From Candidatus Gallimonas intestinigallinarum (lineage in GTDB: Bacteria; Bacillota_A; Clostridia; Christensenellales; Borkfalkiaceae): 30,586 nucleotides of DNA. Positions 1 to 6,174 of the stretch are shown piece by piece. Location of the stretch: positions 1-30,586 of the forward strand of contig DXBS01000041.1 of the NCBI GenBank assembly GCA_019116405.1. The letters run 5' to 3'. The position numbers were made by a program, and so were the translations under genes. The first letter of the stretch is position 1. The number at the start of each line of letters is the position of its first letter. The notes beneath the pieces are model-generated. The model did not search any database. It was not told where the DNA came from and was given only the letters and a program-made list of their open reading frames with translations.

Positions 1-189
1 ACTGGAGAGTGTCTTGTAGGAGATGCCTTTGATATAGCGCTGCAATTCGTTGTAGCGCACAATGCCGAATTCCATGAGCGTGTAGAGAATGGTCATTTTA
101 TACTTCCCGCTGATTAGCGAGAGGGTATAGCTGAACCCCGTGTCGCACAGCCGTTCGCTGGCAATACAGCGCTTAGTCTTGCCGTCCAT
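1..189 (-). CDS. HxlR-family (DUF24) transcriptional regulator, N-terminal part
   Basis: The minus-strand frame opens at an ATG at 189 behind a GGAG ribosome site and is still open at the left edge, giving the first 63 residues. The visible part (CDTGFSYTLSLISGKYKM, then a helix leading into YNELQRYIKGISYKTLS) matches the start of HxlR winged-helix regulators, where helix 1 follows a conserved Cys near the N-terminus and the recognition helix follows the 'I..ISxKxLS' segment. Family members of known function (YodB, CatR, HypR) are redox- or quinone-sensing repressors of neighbouring flavin oxidoreductases through that N-terminal Cys; Cys8 and Cys15 are both candidates here. The gene is divergent from a flavin-enzyme operon, which fits. 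The C-terminal half lies outside the window. Confidence 0.85.
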   Translation of the reverse strand, partial: MDGKTKRCIASERLCDTGFSYTLSLISGKYKMTILYTLMEFGIVRYNELQRYIKGISYKTLSS

Positions 190-219
190 AGTACTTCTCC
201 TTTACACTCTACTTTTTGT

Positions 220-246
220 AAGTACCGCACTTTATTGTGCGTACTT
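220..246. promoter_or_regulatory. Inverted repeat, candidate HxlR operator
   Basis: AAGTACCGCAC (220-230) and GTGCGTACTT (237-246) are inverted copies separated by six bases, with one bulged C. The repeat lies just downstream of the minus-strand promoter of the HxlR gene and overlaps the plus-strand -35 box at 245-250, so a protein bound here could repress both directions. HxlR proteins of Bacillus bind TACT/AGTA-type dyads, which is compatible. Binding is inference. Confidence 0.5.
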
Positions 247-273
247 GACAAGATAATTATATCATATTATAAT
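245..273 (+). promoter_or_regulatory. Consensus sigma-A promoter of the redox operon
   Basis: TTGACA (245-250), a 17-base spacer and TATAAT (268-273) form a perfect vegetative promoter. It points at the operon beginning at 303, which has an AGGAGG-type ribosome site at 290-295. Confidence 0.85.
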
Positions 274-284
274 ACAGTTGTCAA
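256..284 (-). promoter_or_regulatory. Consensus sigma-A promoter of the HxlR gene, overlapping the opposing promoter
   Basis: On the minus strand TTGACA (284-279), a 17-base spacer and TATAAT (261-256) form a second perfect promoter reading left into the HxlR gene. Its -35 and -10 boxes interleave with those of the plus-strand promoter, so polymerase cannot occupy both at once. Confidence 0.85.
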
Positions 285-302
285 TCGACAGGAGGTTGTT
301 TT

Positions 303-461
303 ATGAGATCGGAAATTGCAGAATACAAGGCGGTGGAGGAAGCGGCGCAGAAGTTTGTTCGCAGCGTCGCGGAGGGCAACAGCAAGTATGCGCGCGAGCT
401 GTTCATCGGCGAGGCGGTGCTGTTCGGCTATCTGAAGAGCATCCCGGAGAGGGCGATATGA
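303..461 (+). pseudogene. Truncated NTF2-like (SnoaL/lumazine-binding-type) protein
   Basis: The ATG at 303 follows AGGAGG by the usual spacing and reads 52 residues to a TGA at 459-461. The product contains a helix then FVRSVAEGNSKYARELF and AVLFGYL, the typical first helix pair and first strand of NTF2-like proteins of about 120-130 residues. The remaining beta-sheet and pocket are absent in all frames: the next codons already belong to the hydrolase, whose ATG (458) overlaps this stop. A deletion that removed the last two thirds is the simplest reading. It may still be translated and serve to couple translation of the hydrolase. The family assignment rests on a short stretch. Confidence 0.6.
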
Positions 462-1237
462 CAACGGAACTTCCGGAGGAGCCGACGCCCGATCCCGGGA
501 TCGAGGAGACGACCCTTGAGCACCACGGCAGGACGATGGACATCGTTGTCTATCGGCCGAACGCATCGCGCTTTCCCGTCGTCATCTTCAGCCACGGCTA
601 TAACGGCTACAAGGACGACTTCAAAGATACGGCGCAGTATCTGTTGCAGTACGGGATCGGCTCGGTTGCATTCACCTTCTGCGGCAGCGGTTTGCGCGAT
701 CAGAGCGGCTTCCCTACGACGGAGATGACCCTCTTCACCGAGCAAGAGGACCTGTTTGCCGTGATGGATTACGTCAGGGAGCTGCCGTGGTTCAACGGAG
801 CACTCTTTCTCTTCGGCGGCAGTCAGGGCGGCATGGTCTCCGCGATGGCGGCGCAGGCGCGTCAAAACGAGGTCGCCGGCATGGCCCTGCTCTTCCCCGG
901 GTTCAGCATCCCGGACGACTGGAATACGCGCTATCCGGACGACGCGTCTGTCCCTGAGGCCATCGATTGGTGGGGTGTGACGCTGGGGCGGAATTTTGTG
1001 CTGACCCTGCGCGACCTGGATATTTATCAGGGTATGCCGCAATTCACGGCGCCCGTTCTCCTGATGCACGGCACGAACGACGCCATTGTCCCGTACCGTT
1101 ACAGCGAGCGCGCCGCGCAGACCTATCCCAATGCCGAGCTCGTCACCTATCGCGGCGAGGGGCACGGCTTTACGCCGTCGACCATGGCGGACGTCAACGA
1201 AAGAACATTGAATTTTATTCTCGATCATCTGTCTTAG
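458..1237 (+). CDS. Alpha/beta hydrolase (serine esterase/peptidase-type)
   Basis: A 259-residue cytoplasmic alpha/beta-hydrolase. After about 40 residues comes the oxyanion-side HG motif in VVIFSHGYNGYKDDF, then the nucleophile elbow FGGSQGG (Ser about residue 127), the acid in HGTNDAIVP and the catalytic His in GEGHGF near the C-terminus, so all triad residues are present. The chosen ATG overlaps the preceding stop (ATGA), with GGAGAGGG as ribosome site. It is similar to small-molecule esterases of the S9/dienelactone-hydrolase-like group. The substrate cannot be told from sequence. It is co-transcribed with two flavin enzymes under an HxlR regulator, which suggests detoxification of an ester or quinone-type compound (inference). 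Confidence 0.85.
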   Translation: MTTELPEEPTPDPGIEETTLEHHGRTMDIVVYRPNASRFPVVIFSHGYNGYKDDFKDTAQYLLQYGIGSVAFTFCGSGLRDQSGFPTTEMTLFTEQEDLFAVMDYVRELPWFNGALFLFGGSQGGMVSAMAAQARQNEVAGMALLFPGFSIPDDWNTRYPDDASVPEAIDWWGVTLGRNFVLTLRDLDIYQGMPQFTAPVLLMHGTNDAIVPYRYSERAAQTYPNAELVTYRGEGHGFTPSTMADVNERTLNFILDHLS

Positions 1238-1247
1238 GAGGCTTTTT

Positions 1248-1748
1248 ATGCAAAAAATCAACTTGCCCGCTGCGACAAAAATCACCTCGCCCAATCCCGT
1301 GAGCATCGTCTGCACGCTGCGGGAGGACGGCGCAACCAACCTTGCCACCGTTTCCTGGTGGACGTATCTTTCCTATAACCCGTCCATGATTGCCTATGCG
1401 ATGGCAAAGACGTCCTATTCGGGCGAACGGGTGCGCGAGACCAAAAAGGTCGTCCTGACAGTTCCGGGCGAGGCGCTGACGTCGGCGGTGCTCGGCTGCG
1501 GCAGCACGACGGGCAGAAAGACGGATAAGGTCGCGCAGTTCGGCATTGAGATGCGGTCGCTGCCCGACTGTCCCATCCGCGTCCCCGCGCACAGCTGCGC
1601 CGCGATCGTCTGCAATCTGAAGGAATTCCACGAGGTGGGCGACCACTATCTTTACATTTGCAATGTGGAACAGGTGTATGCCGATGAAAAGGAGCGGGTG
1701 GTCTTTGCCTGGAACGGCTATTCCGAGATCCGCCCTGTCAAAGAATAA
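1248..1748 (+). CDS. Flavin reductase family protein (FMN-binding split barrel)
   Basis: The 166-residue product opens with a Pro-rich strand (LPAATKITSPNPVSIV), followed by a 'GxTNLATVSWW' segment and 'NPSMIAYAM', as in FMN-binding split-barrel proteins of the flavin reductase-like family that use NAD(P)H and FMN. RBS TAGGAGG lies directly after the hydrolase stop, 10 bp upstream of the ATG. The family includes flavoredoxins and the reductase component of two-component monooxygenases. It is followed after 11 bp by an NAD(P)H-dependent reductase, so the pair may form an electron-transfer couple (inference). Confidence 0.85.
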   Translation: MQKINLPAATKITSPNPVSIVCTLREDGATNLATVSWWTYLSYNPSMIAYAMAKTSYSGERVRETKKVVLTVPGEALTSAVLGCGSTTGRKTDKVAQFGIEMRSLPDCPIRVPAHSCAAIVCNLKEFHEVGDHYLYICNVEQVYADEKERVVFAWNGYSEIRPVKE

Positions 1749-1759
1749 GAGGTATTTTT

Positions 1760-2302
1760 ATGAAAAAGATCGTAATTTTGAACGGCAGTCCCCGCAAGGC
1801 GGGCAATACGGCGGCACTCATCGCGGAATTTACGCGTGGCGCGCAGGAAGCGGGCAACGAAGTCACGTCTTTTTACCTGAACGGCATGAATATCCACGGC
1901 TGCCTCGGGTGCTTTGGCGGCGGCAAGGATCTCGCAAGTCCCTGTGTCCAAAAGGATGACATGCTGAAGATCTATCCCGCCTATCGCGAGGCGGACGTCG
2001 TCGTGCTCGCCACGCCCTTATACTATTGGACGGTCAGCGGACAGATCAAGACGGCGTTTGACCGCCTGTTTGCCGTCGCGGAATGCGACCCCGACTATCG
2101 CAACCCGCAAAAGGAGAGCGTGCTGTTGATGGCCGCGGAGGGCAACGAGTTTGAGGAGTCTGTCTACTGGTATGACCGCTTAATGGGGCATCTCGGCTGG
2201 ACAGACCGCGGCAAAGTGCTGTGCGGCGGCGTGATGGCTGTCGGCGACATCAAGGGCAGGGAAGAACTCTCTCGCGCATACAAGCTTGGGAAATCCATCT
2301 GA
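1760..2302 (+). CDS. NAD(P)H-dependent FMN reductase / flavodoxin-fold iron-sulfur flavoprotein-like
   Basis: A 180-residue flavodoxin-fold protein. The FMN phosphate loop is LNGSPRKAGNTAAL at residues 7-20, the second flavin loop is ATPLYYWTVSGQIKTAFDR, and a Cys-containing stretch (HGCLGCFGGGKDLASPC) sits between them. This layout is typical of clostridial NADPH-dependent FMN reductases and iron-sulfur flavoproteins; the CxxC pair plus a later Cys could hold a cluster or be redox-active, which is not proven. It is the last gene of the operon, followed 33 bp later by a strong hairpin terminator. Confidence 0.9.
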   Translation: MKKIVILNGSPRKAGNTAALIAEFTRGAQEAGNEVTSFYLNGMNIHGCLGCFGGGKDLASPCVQKDDMLKIYPAYREADVVVLATPLYYWTVSGQIKTAFDRLFAVAECDPDYRNPQKESVLLMAAEGNEFEESVYWYDRLMGHLGWTDRGKVLCGGVMAVGDIKGREELSRAYKLGKSI

Positions 2303-2334
2303 TTGCTCCGCATTGATACATAAGAATAGGCTTT

Positions 2335-2376
2335 GCGCCCGCCGCGCTCTCTAGCGCGGCGGGCGCTTTGTCTGTT
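2335..2376 (+). terminator. Intrinsic terminator of the redox operon
   Basis: A perfect 13-bp GC-rich stem (2335-2347 with 2354-2366) closes a six-base loop and is followed by a T-rich tract (TTTGTCTGTT). Confidence 0.85.
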
Positions 2377-2393
2377 CAAAATGTGTTTTCATA

Positions 2394-2422
2394 TTGACAG
2401 AAGGGGACATATCGGCTACAAT
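2394..2422 (+). promoter_or_regulatory. Strong promoter without an obvious gene; leader region to 2662
   Basis: TTGACA (2394-2399), a 17-base spacer and TACAAT (2417-2422) give a near-consensus promoter. The next secure start codon is the acetyltransferase ATG at 2663, so a transcript would carry a leader of about 230 bases. The leader holds a hairpin (2469-2479 with 2489-2498, one bulge), then a possible 21-codon reading frame from GTG 2527 to TAG 2592 behind AAAGGGGAG. That frame is too short to assign and could be a relic or leader peptide. Nothing else is recognisable in the interval. Confidence 0.6.
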
Positions 2423-2610
2423 AGGAAAGAAGATAGGGGATTAAAAACATTTGGCGATTATTGTTGAATTTGCCCGCTCAGGCGCGTTGAGCGGCAAAAA
2501 ATGTCCTACGAAAGGGGAGATTTTTCGTGGAAGTTATTGACTTGCGTGGTGCGATGATTGGCGAAAAATGGCTCAAAAGAAGGAGGATTTAGGGCAAAAT
2601 CATTTATTTT

Positions 2611-2639
2611 CATAGTAATATGTTAGACATAATACTATG
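2611..2639. promoter_or_regulatory. 29-bp near-perfect palindrome, operator candidate
   Basis: The arms CATAGTA (2611-2617) and TACTATG (2633-2639) flank an inner dyad TATGT-N3-ACATA (2619-2631). Twelve of the fourteen arm positions pair. The AT-rich element ends 23 bp before the acetyltransferase start. It looks like a two-half-site operator for a dimeric regulator; the inner ATGT/ACAT dyad resembles PadR-type sites, but the regulator is unknown. Confidence 0.6.
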
Positions 2640-2662
2640 AATACTTCAAAATATGAGGCGTT

Positions 2663-3073
2663 ATGGAGATCAAAATTTTCGATTGCCTGCCCGGGGAGGC
2701 GGCTGCGATCCGAAAGGAAGTTTTTATGGACGAGCAGGGGTTTGTTTCGGAGTTCGATGCAACGGACGATGCGGCGCATCACCTCGTCTTATTTGACGGC
2801 GACCGCGCCGTTGCAACCTGCCGCGTCTACGCGTGCGAGGGCGGATTTGCCGTCGGACGGATCGCCGTCGTGAGGGAGTACCGCGGCAGACATTGCGGTG
2901 CAAGCCTGCTGCATGGCGCGGAGGAGCTCATCAAAAAGCTGGGCGGGCACAAAATTATTATCCACGCCCAGACGCGCGTGCAGGCGTTCTATGAAAAACT
3001 CGGATACAGTCTCTTCGGCACGGCCGACGAGGACGAGGGCTGTCCGCACGTCTATCTGCAAAAAGAGGTTTAG
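2663..3073 (+). CDS. GNAT-family N-acetyltransferase
   Basis: A 136-residue single-domain GNAT protein. The N-terminal strand and helix contain IRKEVFMDEQGF, a segment shared with ElaA-like and YjcF-like acetyltransferases. Acetyl-CoA motif A is VGRIAVVREYRGRHCGASLL (about residues 66-85), and the late motif QAFYEKLGYSLFG is the typical motif B. It should transfer an acetyl group from acetyl-CoA to an unknown small amine. The ATG at 2663 was chosen because the domain begins immediately; the ribosome site (GAGGCG) is weak. It appears monocistronic: a new promoter for the next gene follows at 3128. Confidence 0.88.
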   Translation: MEIKIFDCLPGEAAAIRKEVFMDEQGFVSEFDATDDAAHHLVLFDGDRAVATCRVYACEGGFAVGRIAVVREYRGRHCGASLLHGAEELIKKLGGHKIIIHAQTRVQAFYEKLGYSLFGTADEDEGCPHVYLQKEV

Positions 3074-3127
3074 CTTGATGAAAGCGATTTATCCGAAGCG
3101 GCGCGCGATCAGCCGCTCTGTTCCTGC

Positions 3128-3156
3128 TTGACAGAAGCGGAGCGGTATGATAGAAT
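3128..3156 (+). promoter_or_regulatory. Promoter of the serine dehydratase gene
   Basis: TTGACA (3128-3133), a 17-base spacer and TAGAAT (3151-3156), with the start codon about 50 bp downstream. Confidence 0.75.
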
Positions 3157-3204
3157 ACCGTCTCGGGTACAGATGAGGTGTACACCACGAAGGAAAATGA
3201 GAAC

Positions 3205-4404
3205 ATGATGCAGTCATTAAGAGAGTTATACAAGATCGGGCGCGGGCCGTCCAGTTCGCATACGATGGGACCGGAGCGTGCGGCAAAGGACTTTTTATCG
3301 CGGACGGCGGGCGCGGCGCGCTATCGCGTCGTATTGCAGGGGTCGCTTGCCCGCACGGGGAAGGGGCACCTGACCGACCGCGCCGTCCTCGGCGTCCTGC
3401 CGGGGGAGAACACGCAGGTCGTCTTTGACTATGAGACGCGCGAGCTCCTTCACCCCAACACGCTCGTCATGACCGCGTACGATGAAAGCGGGCGGGAGAT
3501 GCTGTCCGTGACCTATCTCTCCATCGGGGGCGGCACCATTCGCGAGGCGGGCAGCGCGCCCGTTACGGCGGAGAACGTCTATCCCTTTGCCAATTTCTCA
3601 GAGCTTCGCGCCTATTGCGAGAAGGAGAAGATCGGGCTTGCGGACGTCGTGTTCCGCTTCGAGGACAGGGGGTTTCGCGACTACCTTGCCGAGGTCTGGG
3701 AGAGCATGAAGGCGACCATTGCGCGCGGACTTGCGCAAGAGGGCGTGCTCCCCGGGAATCTGCGCGTCGAGCGCAAGGCGGCGACGCTGCAGAGCGCCTA
3801 CCTCGATGACCCGACCGACCACACCCGCCTCGTGTGCAGCTACGCCTATGCGACGGCGGAGGAAAACGCGAGCGGCGGCGTTGTTGTCACGGCGCCCACC
3901 TGCGGGGCGAGCGGCGTCCTGCCCGCCACCATGCTCTATCTGCAGCGCAGGGACGGGCTTTCGGACGAGCAGATCTGGCGCGCGCTGGCGACGGGCGGGA
4001 TCGTCGGGAACGTCGTTAAGACCAATGCCTCGGTGAGCGGGGCGGAGGCGGGCTGTCAGGCGGAGATCGGCACCGCGACGGCGATGGCGGCAGCTGCCGT
4101 GTGCAGCCTTGCTGCGCACTCTCTGGAGATCACCGAGTACGCGGCGGAGATCGCGTTGGAGCACCAGCTCGGGTTGACGTGCGACCCCGTTGGCGGGTAT
4201 GTACAGATCCCGTGCATCGAGCGCAACGCCGTGGCGGCAATGCGAGCCATTGACAGCGCCGATTTGGCGAGCGTGCTTTCCGGGACGCGCAAGATTTCGT
4301 TCGATCTCGTCGTCAGGACGATGTACGAGACGGGCAGAGACCTCAACGAGCGCTACCGCGAGACGAGCGAGGGCGGGCTTGCTTCGGGCTATAAAGTCTG
4401 CTGA
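3205..4404 (+). CDS. sdaA: L-serine dehydratase, iron-sulfur dependent, single chain
   Basis: Converts L-serine to pyruvate and ammonia with a [4Fe-4S] cluster in the cytoplasm. The 399-residue chain has the beta-domain signature IGRGPSSSHTMGPERAA (residues 11-27) and, in the alpha domain, three cluster cysteines: C233 (APTCGASG), C284 (EAGCQAEIG) and C326 (LTCDPVGG). The final residue is C399 (GYKVC). In the Legionella enzyme the C-terminal Cys enters the active site as the fourth cluster ligand, and the same can be expected here. It is shorter than the roughly 450-residue enterobacterial enzyme and lacks a separate ACT domain. An upstream in-frame GTG (3178) exists, but AAGGA at 3190-3194 points to the ATG at 3205 (or 3208). 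Confidence 0.93.
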   Translation: MMQSLRELYKIGRGPSSSHTMGPERAAKDFLSRTAGAARYRVVLQGSLARTGKGHLTDRAVLGVLPGENTQVVFDYETRELLHPNTLVMTAYDESGREMLSVTYLSIGGGTIREAGSAPVTAENVYPFANFSELRAYCEKEKIGLADVVFRFEDRGFRDYLAEVWESMKATIARGLAQEGVLPGNLRVERKAATLQSAYLDDPTDHTRLVCSYAYATAEENASGGVVVTAPTCGASGVLPATMLYLQRRDGLSDEQIWRALATGGIVGNVVKTNASVSGAEAGCQAEIGTATAMAAAAVCSLAAHSLEITEYAAEIALEHQLGLTCDPVGGYVQIPCIERNAVAAMRAIDSADLASVLSGTRKISFDLVVRTMYETGRDLNERYRETSEGGLASGYKVC

Positions 4405-4457
4405 CAAGGGCGCTCGGGTGGTCCGCGTTTTAGAGGATACTTTGGAGGGGGAGCAGG

Positions 4458-4838
4458 ATGCTGTCGCGAGGGAATACGATCATTATGCTCGTTGCCTTTG
4501 TTGTGCTATATTTGGGGTTTACGGGAATAGAGATTGCAATATTAAAACGCAGCACCAACCGCAGCAAATCAAAACTATATAAAGAATATCCGTTCTTTCG
4601 GCACGGTTTCCTGTATAAAACATTTTTCCTTGGGTTGAACGGAAAGATGCCGACAAGTGCCATTGTTTTGTCATTTGCAGTTAATATCTGTGCGATATTA
4701 AGTGTTCCTTTTGTAATATGGAATTTGATTTCTCCGGCGATTGTTCCTACGCGAATTTTGTCTATTTTGTTGATGAGTTCACTTGTGCTCATGTGGATTC
4801 GGCAGGTTATTTTTCTGTTGACGAAAATCAAATTATAG
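4458..4838 (+). CDS. Small membrane protein, unknown
   Basis: A 126-residue protein with three hydrophobic segments (about residues 8-27, 66-90 and 98-120) and basic connecting loops. The start follows GGAGGGGGAGCAGG. No family is recognised. The composition is more AT-rich than that of the serine dehydratase upstream (53 bp away), and there is no visible terminator between them, so read-through is possible. The function is unknown. Confidence 0.6.
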   Translation: MLSRGNTIIMLVAFVVLYLGFTGIEIAILKRSTNRSKSKLYKEYPFFRHGFLYKTFFLGLNGKMPTSAIVLSFAVNICAILSVPFVIWNLISPAIVPTRILSILLMSSLVLMWIRQVIFLLTKIKL

Positions 4839-4942
4839 TACTGCCGGGGCAGAAAATGTCTTGCTATTGACGAATGCGCACCCGCCGCGCGGAAGGTGTT
4901 GCAGGGCGCGGGCGGCAATTATCCTGCAAGGGGGTCATGACG

Positions 4943-5458
4943 ATGAATGCCGAAACGGAACAGAAGTCACCCAAAGGGAAGATCAAGATTTATCAAACAT
5001 CTTTGTTTCAACGGGGACTGGCGGTTTTCTCCGTTGTGTTTGTGGCAGCGATCTATCTTACGGTCTTGATTGTCAAACCCAATCTCTATCTCGCGATCGG
5101 TGGTGCCGTCGTATTTTTGCTCATTGTCTGTATTTTATATTTTTCGACATTTCGTGCCTATTTGTTGCTTGACGGGAAAAGGGGGAAGTTCCTGATCAGG
5201 GGATTTTTTGGGTATCCAAACCGCGAATTTTTGCTTTCCGATTTGAGAGTGCTAACAATTACCGATCATCCGAAATATAATGGGCAATATACGCTTGATC
5301 TGAATGTAAGCGGCAATGTTGTGCCATTTGATTTTTGGTGGCATTCTCCCGGTTTGCAAGGCGGCTATATGAACAGCGAAAAGCAAAAAAAGAGGCTGCA
5401 AAAATTTGTCGCGGAATGCAACTCGTATTTGCAATCCGTTCGGCGGGAAGATACTTAA
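4943..5458 (+). CDS. Membrane protein with two transmembrane segments, unknown
   Basis: A 171-residue product. A hydrophilic N-terminus is followed by two membrane segments (about residues 24-45 and 50-70) and a soluble C-terminal part of mixed strands, which has the layout of small PH-like or YcxB-like membrane proteins but no firm match. Of two close ATGs, the one at 4943 has proper spacing from AAGGGGG (4929-4934); 4937 would be too near. The stop codon is inside the left arm of the terminator at 5457. Confidence 0.6.
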   Translation: MNAETEQKSPKGKIKIYQTSLFQRGLAVFSVVFVAAIYLTVLIVKPNLYLAIGGAVVFLLIVCILYFSTFRAYLLLDGKRGKFLIRGFFGYPNREFLLSDLRVLTITDHPKYNGQYTLDLNVSGNVVPFDFWWHSPGLQGGYMNSEKQKKRLQKFVAECNSYLQSVRREDT

Positions 5459-5486
5459 AAAGAAGGCAGGGGGCTGCCTTCTTTTT
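5457..5486 (+). terminator. Intrinsic terminator overlapping a stop codon
   Basis: A perfect 13-bp stem (AAAAAGAAGGCAG at 5457-5469 with its complement at 5474-5486), a GGGG loop and a right arm ending in TTTTT. Two bases of the preceding TAA stop lie in the stem. Confidence 0.9.
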
Positions 5487-5491
5487 GTATC

Positions 5492-5520
5492 TTGACAAAG
5501 TTAGCGTGATCGGATATAAT
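5492..5520 (+). promoter_or_regulatory. Consensus promoter for the YcxB-like gene
   Basis: TTGACA (5492-5497), 17 bases, TATAAT (5515-5520): a perfect vegetative promoter, starting 6 bp after the upstream terminator. Confidence 0.85.
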
Positions 5521-5557
5521 GAACGTGATGAAAAATATGTAAAGGGGACACGCGCTT

Positions 5558-6034
5558 GTGATTGAATTTTATGGGGATTATTCCCAAGAAGCGGAAAATT
5601 TTGTTCTCAAGCAAAACGCAAAACAGAACGTCGTTTGCGTATCTCTTGTCGCCCTCCTGTTGACGGTGGTTTTGTTGCTGATTGCATTCCTGTGCGATTT
5701 CTGGCTGATCATGTTCTTTGAAATTGCGCTCGTCGCCGTCATCGTCATTACATGGTTTGCACCCTATCTTGAGCGGAAAAAGCATTTGCGCCTCTTATTG
5801 CCGGAAAAGGTGACGATCGACCGTGACGGCACGATTTTCGCGACATGGCAGGATATTTCCGTGGCGGAGCCAAAGGACAACATAAAGAAAATCATCAGCA
5901 AAGGAGACTGCTACTATATCGTGTTTCGCCGTGCTCGCGCAAGGGACTGCCTGCTTCAAAAGAGCCTTCTGCGGGTCGGAAACATCGAGGATTTTGAGCG
6001 TTTGTTTGCAGAAAGAATCGTTCGGAAATCTTAG
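5558..6034 (+). CDS. YcxB-like membrane protein
   Basis: A 158-residue protein starting at GTG 5558 behind AAAGGGG. Two adjacent membrane segments (about residues 25-48 and 50-68) are followed by a cytosolic beta-rich domain with VTIDRDGTIFATWQDISVAE and a hydrophobic IVF strand, the arrangement of the YcxB-like family. No biochemical role is known for that family. It stands alone, between its own promoter and a bidirectional hairpin. Confidence 0.65.
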   Translation: MIEFYGDYSQEAENFVLKQNAKQNVVCVSLVALLLTVVLLLIAFLCDFWLIMFFEIALVAVIVITWFAPYLERKKHLRLLLPEKVTIDRDGTIFATWQDISVAEPKDNIKKIISKGDCYYIVFRRARARDCLLQKSLLRVGNIEDFERLFAERIVRKS

Positions 6035-6083
6035 TGCAATATGGGACTCTGTAAAACATAGCGGTAATATTTTTAAGACGAAC

Positions 6084-6120
6084 AAGTGCGCCCCGAAGGC
6101 AAGGCCTTCGGGGCGCACTT
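6084..6120. terminator. Hairpin between convergent genes, probable bidirectional terminator
   Basis: A 17-bp perfect stem (6084-6100 with 6104-6120) with a three-base loop lies between the plus-strand gene ending at 6034 and the minus-strand gene ending at 6175. Only short T-tracts flank it on either strand. Confidence 0.7.
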
Positions 6121-6174
6121 AGGTTTCATGCACGTTTGGTGCGGGGTGAGCATAATTGCAGGGGAAGGGGCGAC

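Noticed and set aside
428..1348. Long minus-strand frame opposite the hydrolase gene (306 codons)
   Set aside because: Opposite a gene with complete catalytic motifs and a ribosome site; the translation is Arg/Val-rich with no motif, a codon-bias shadow.
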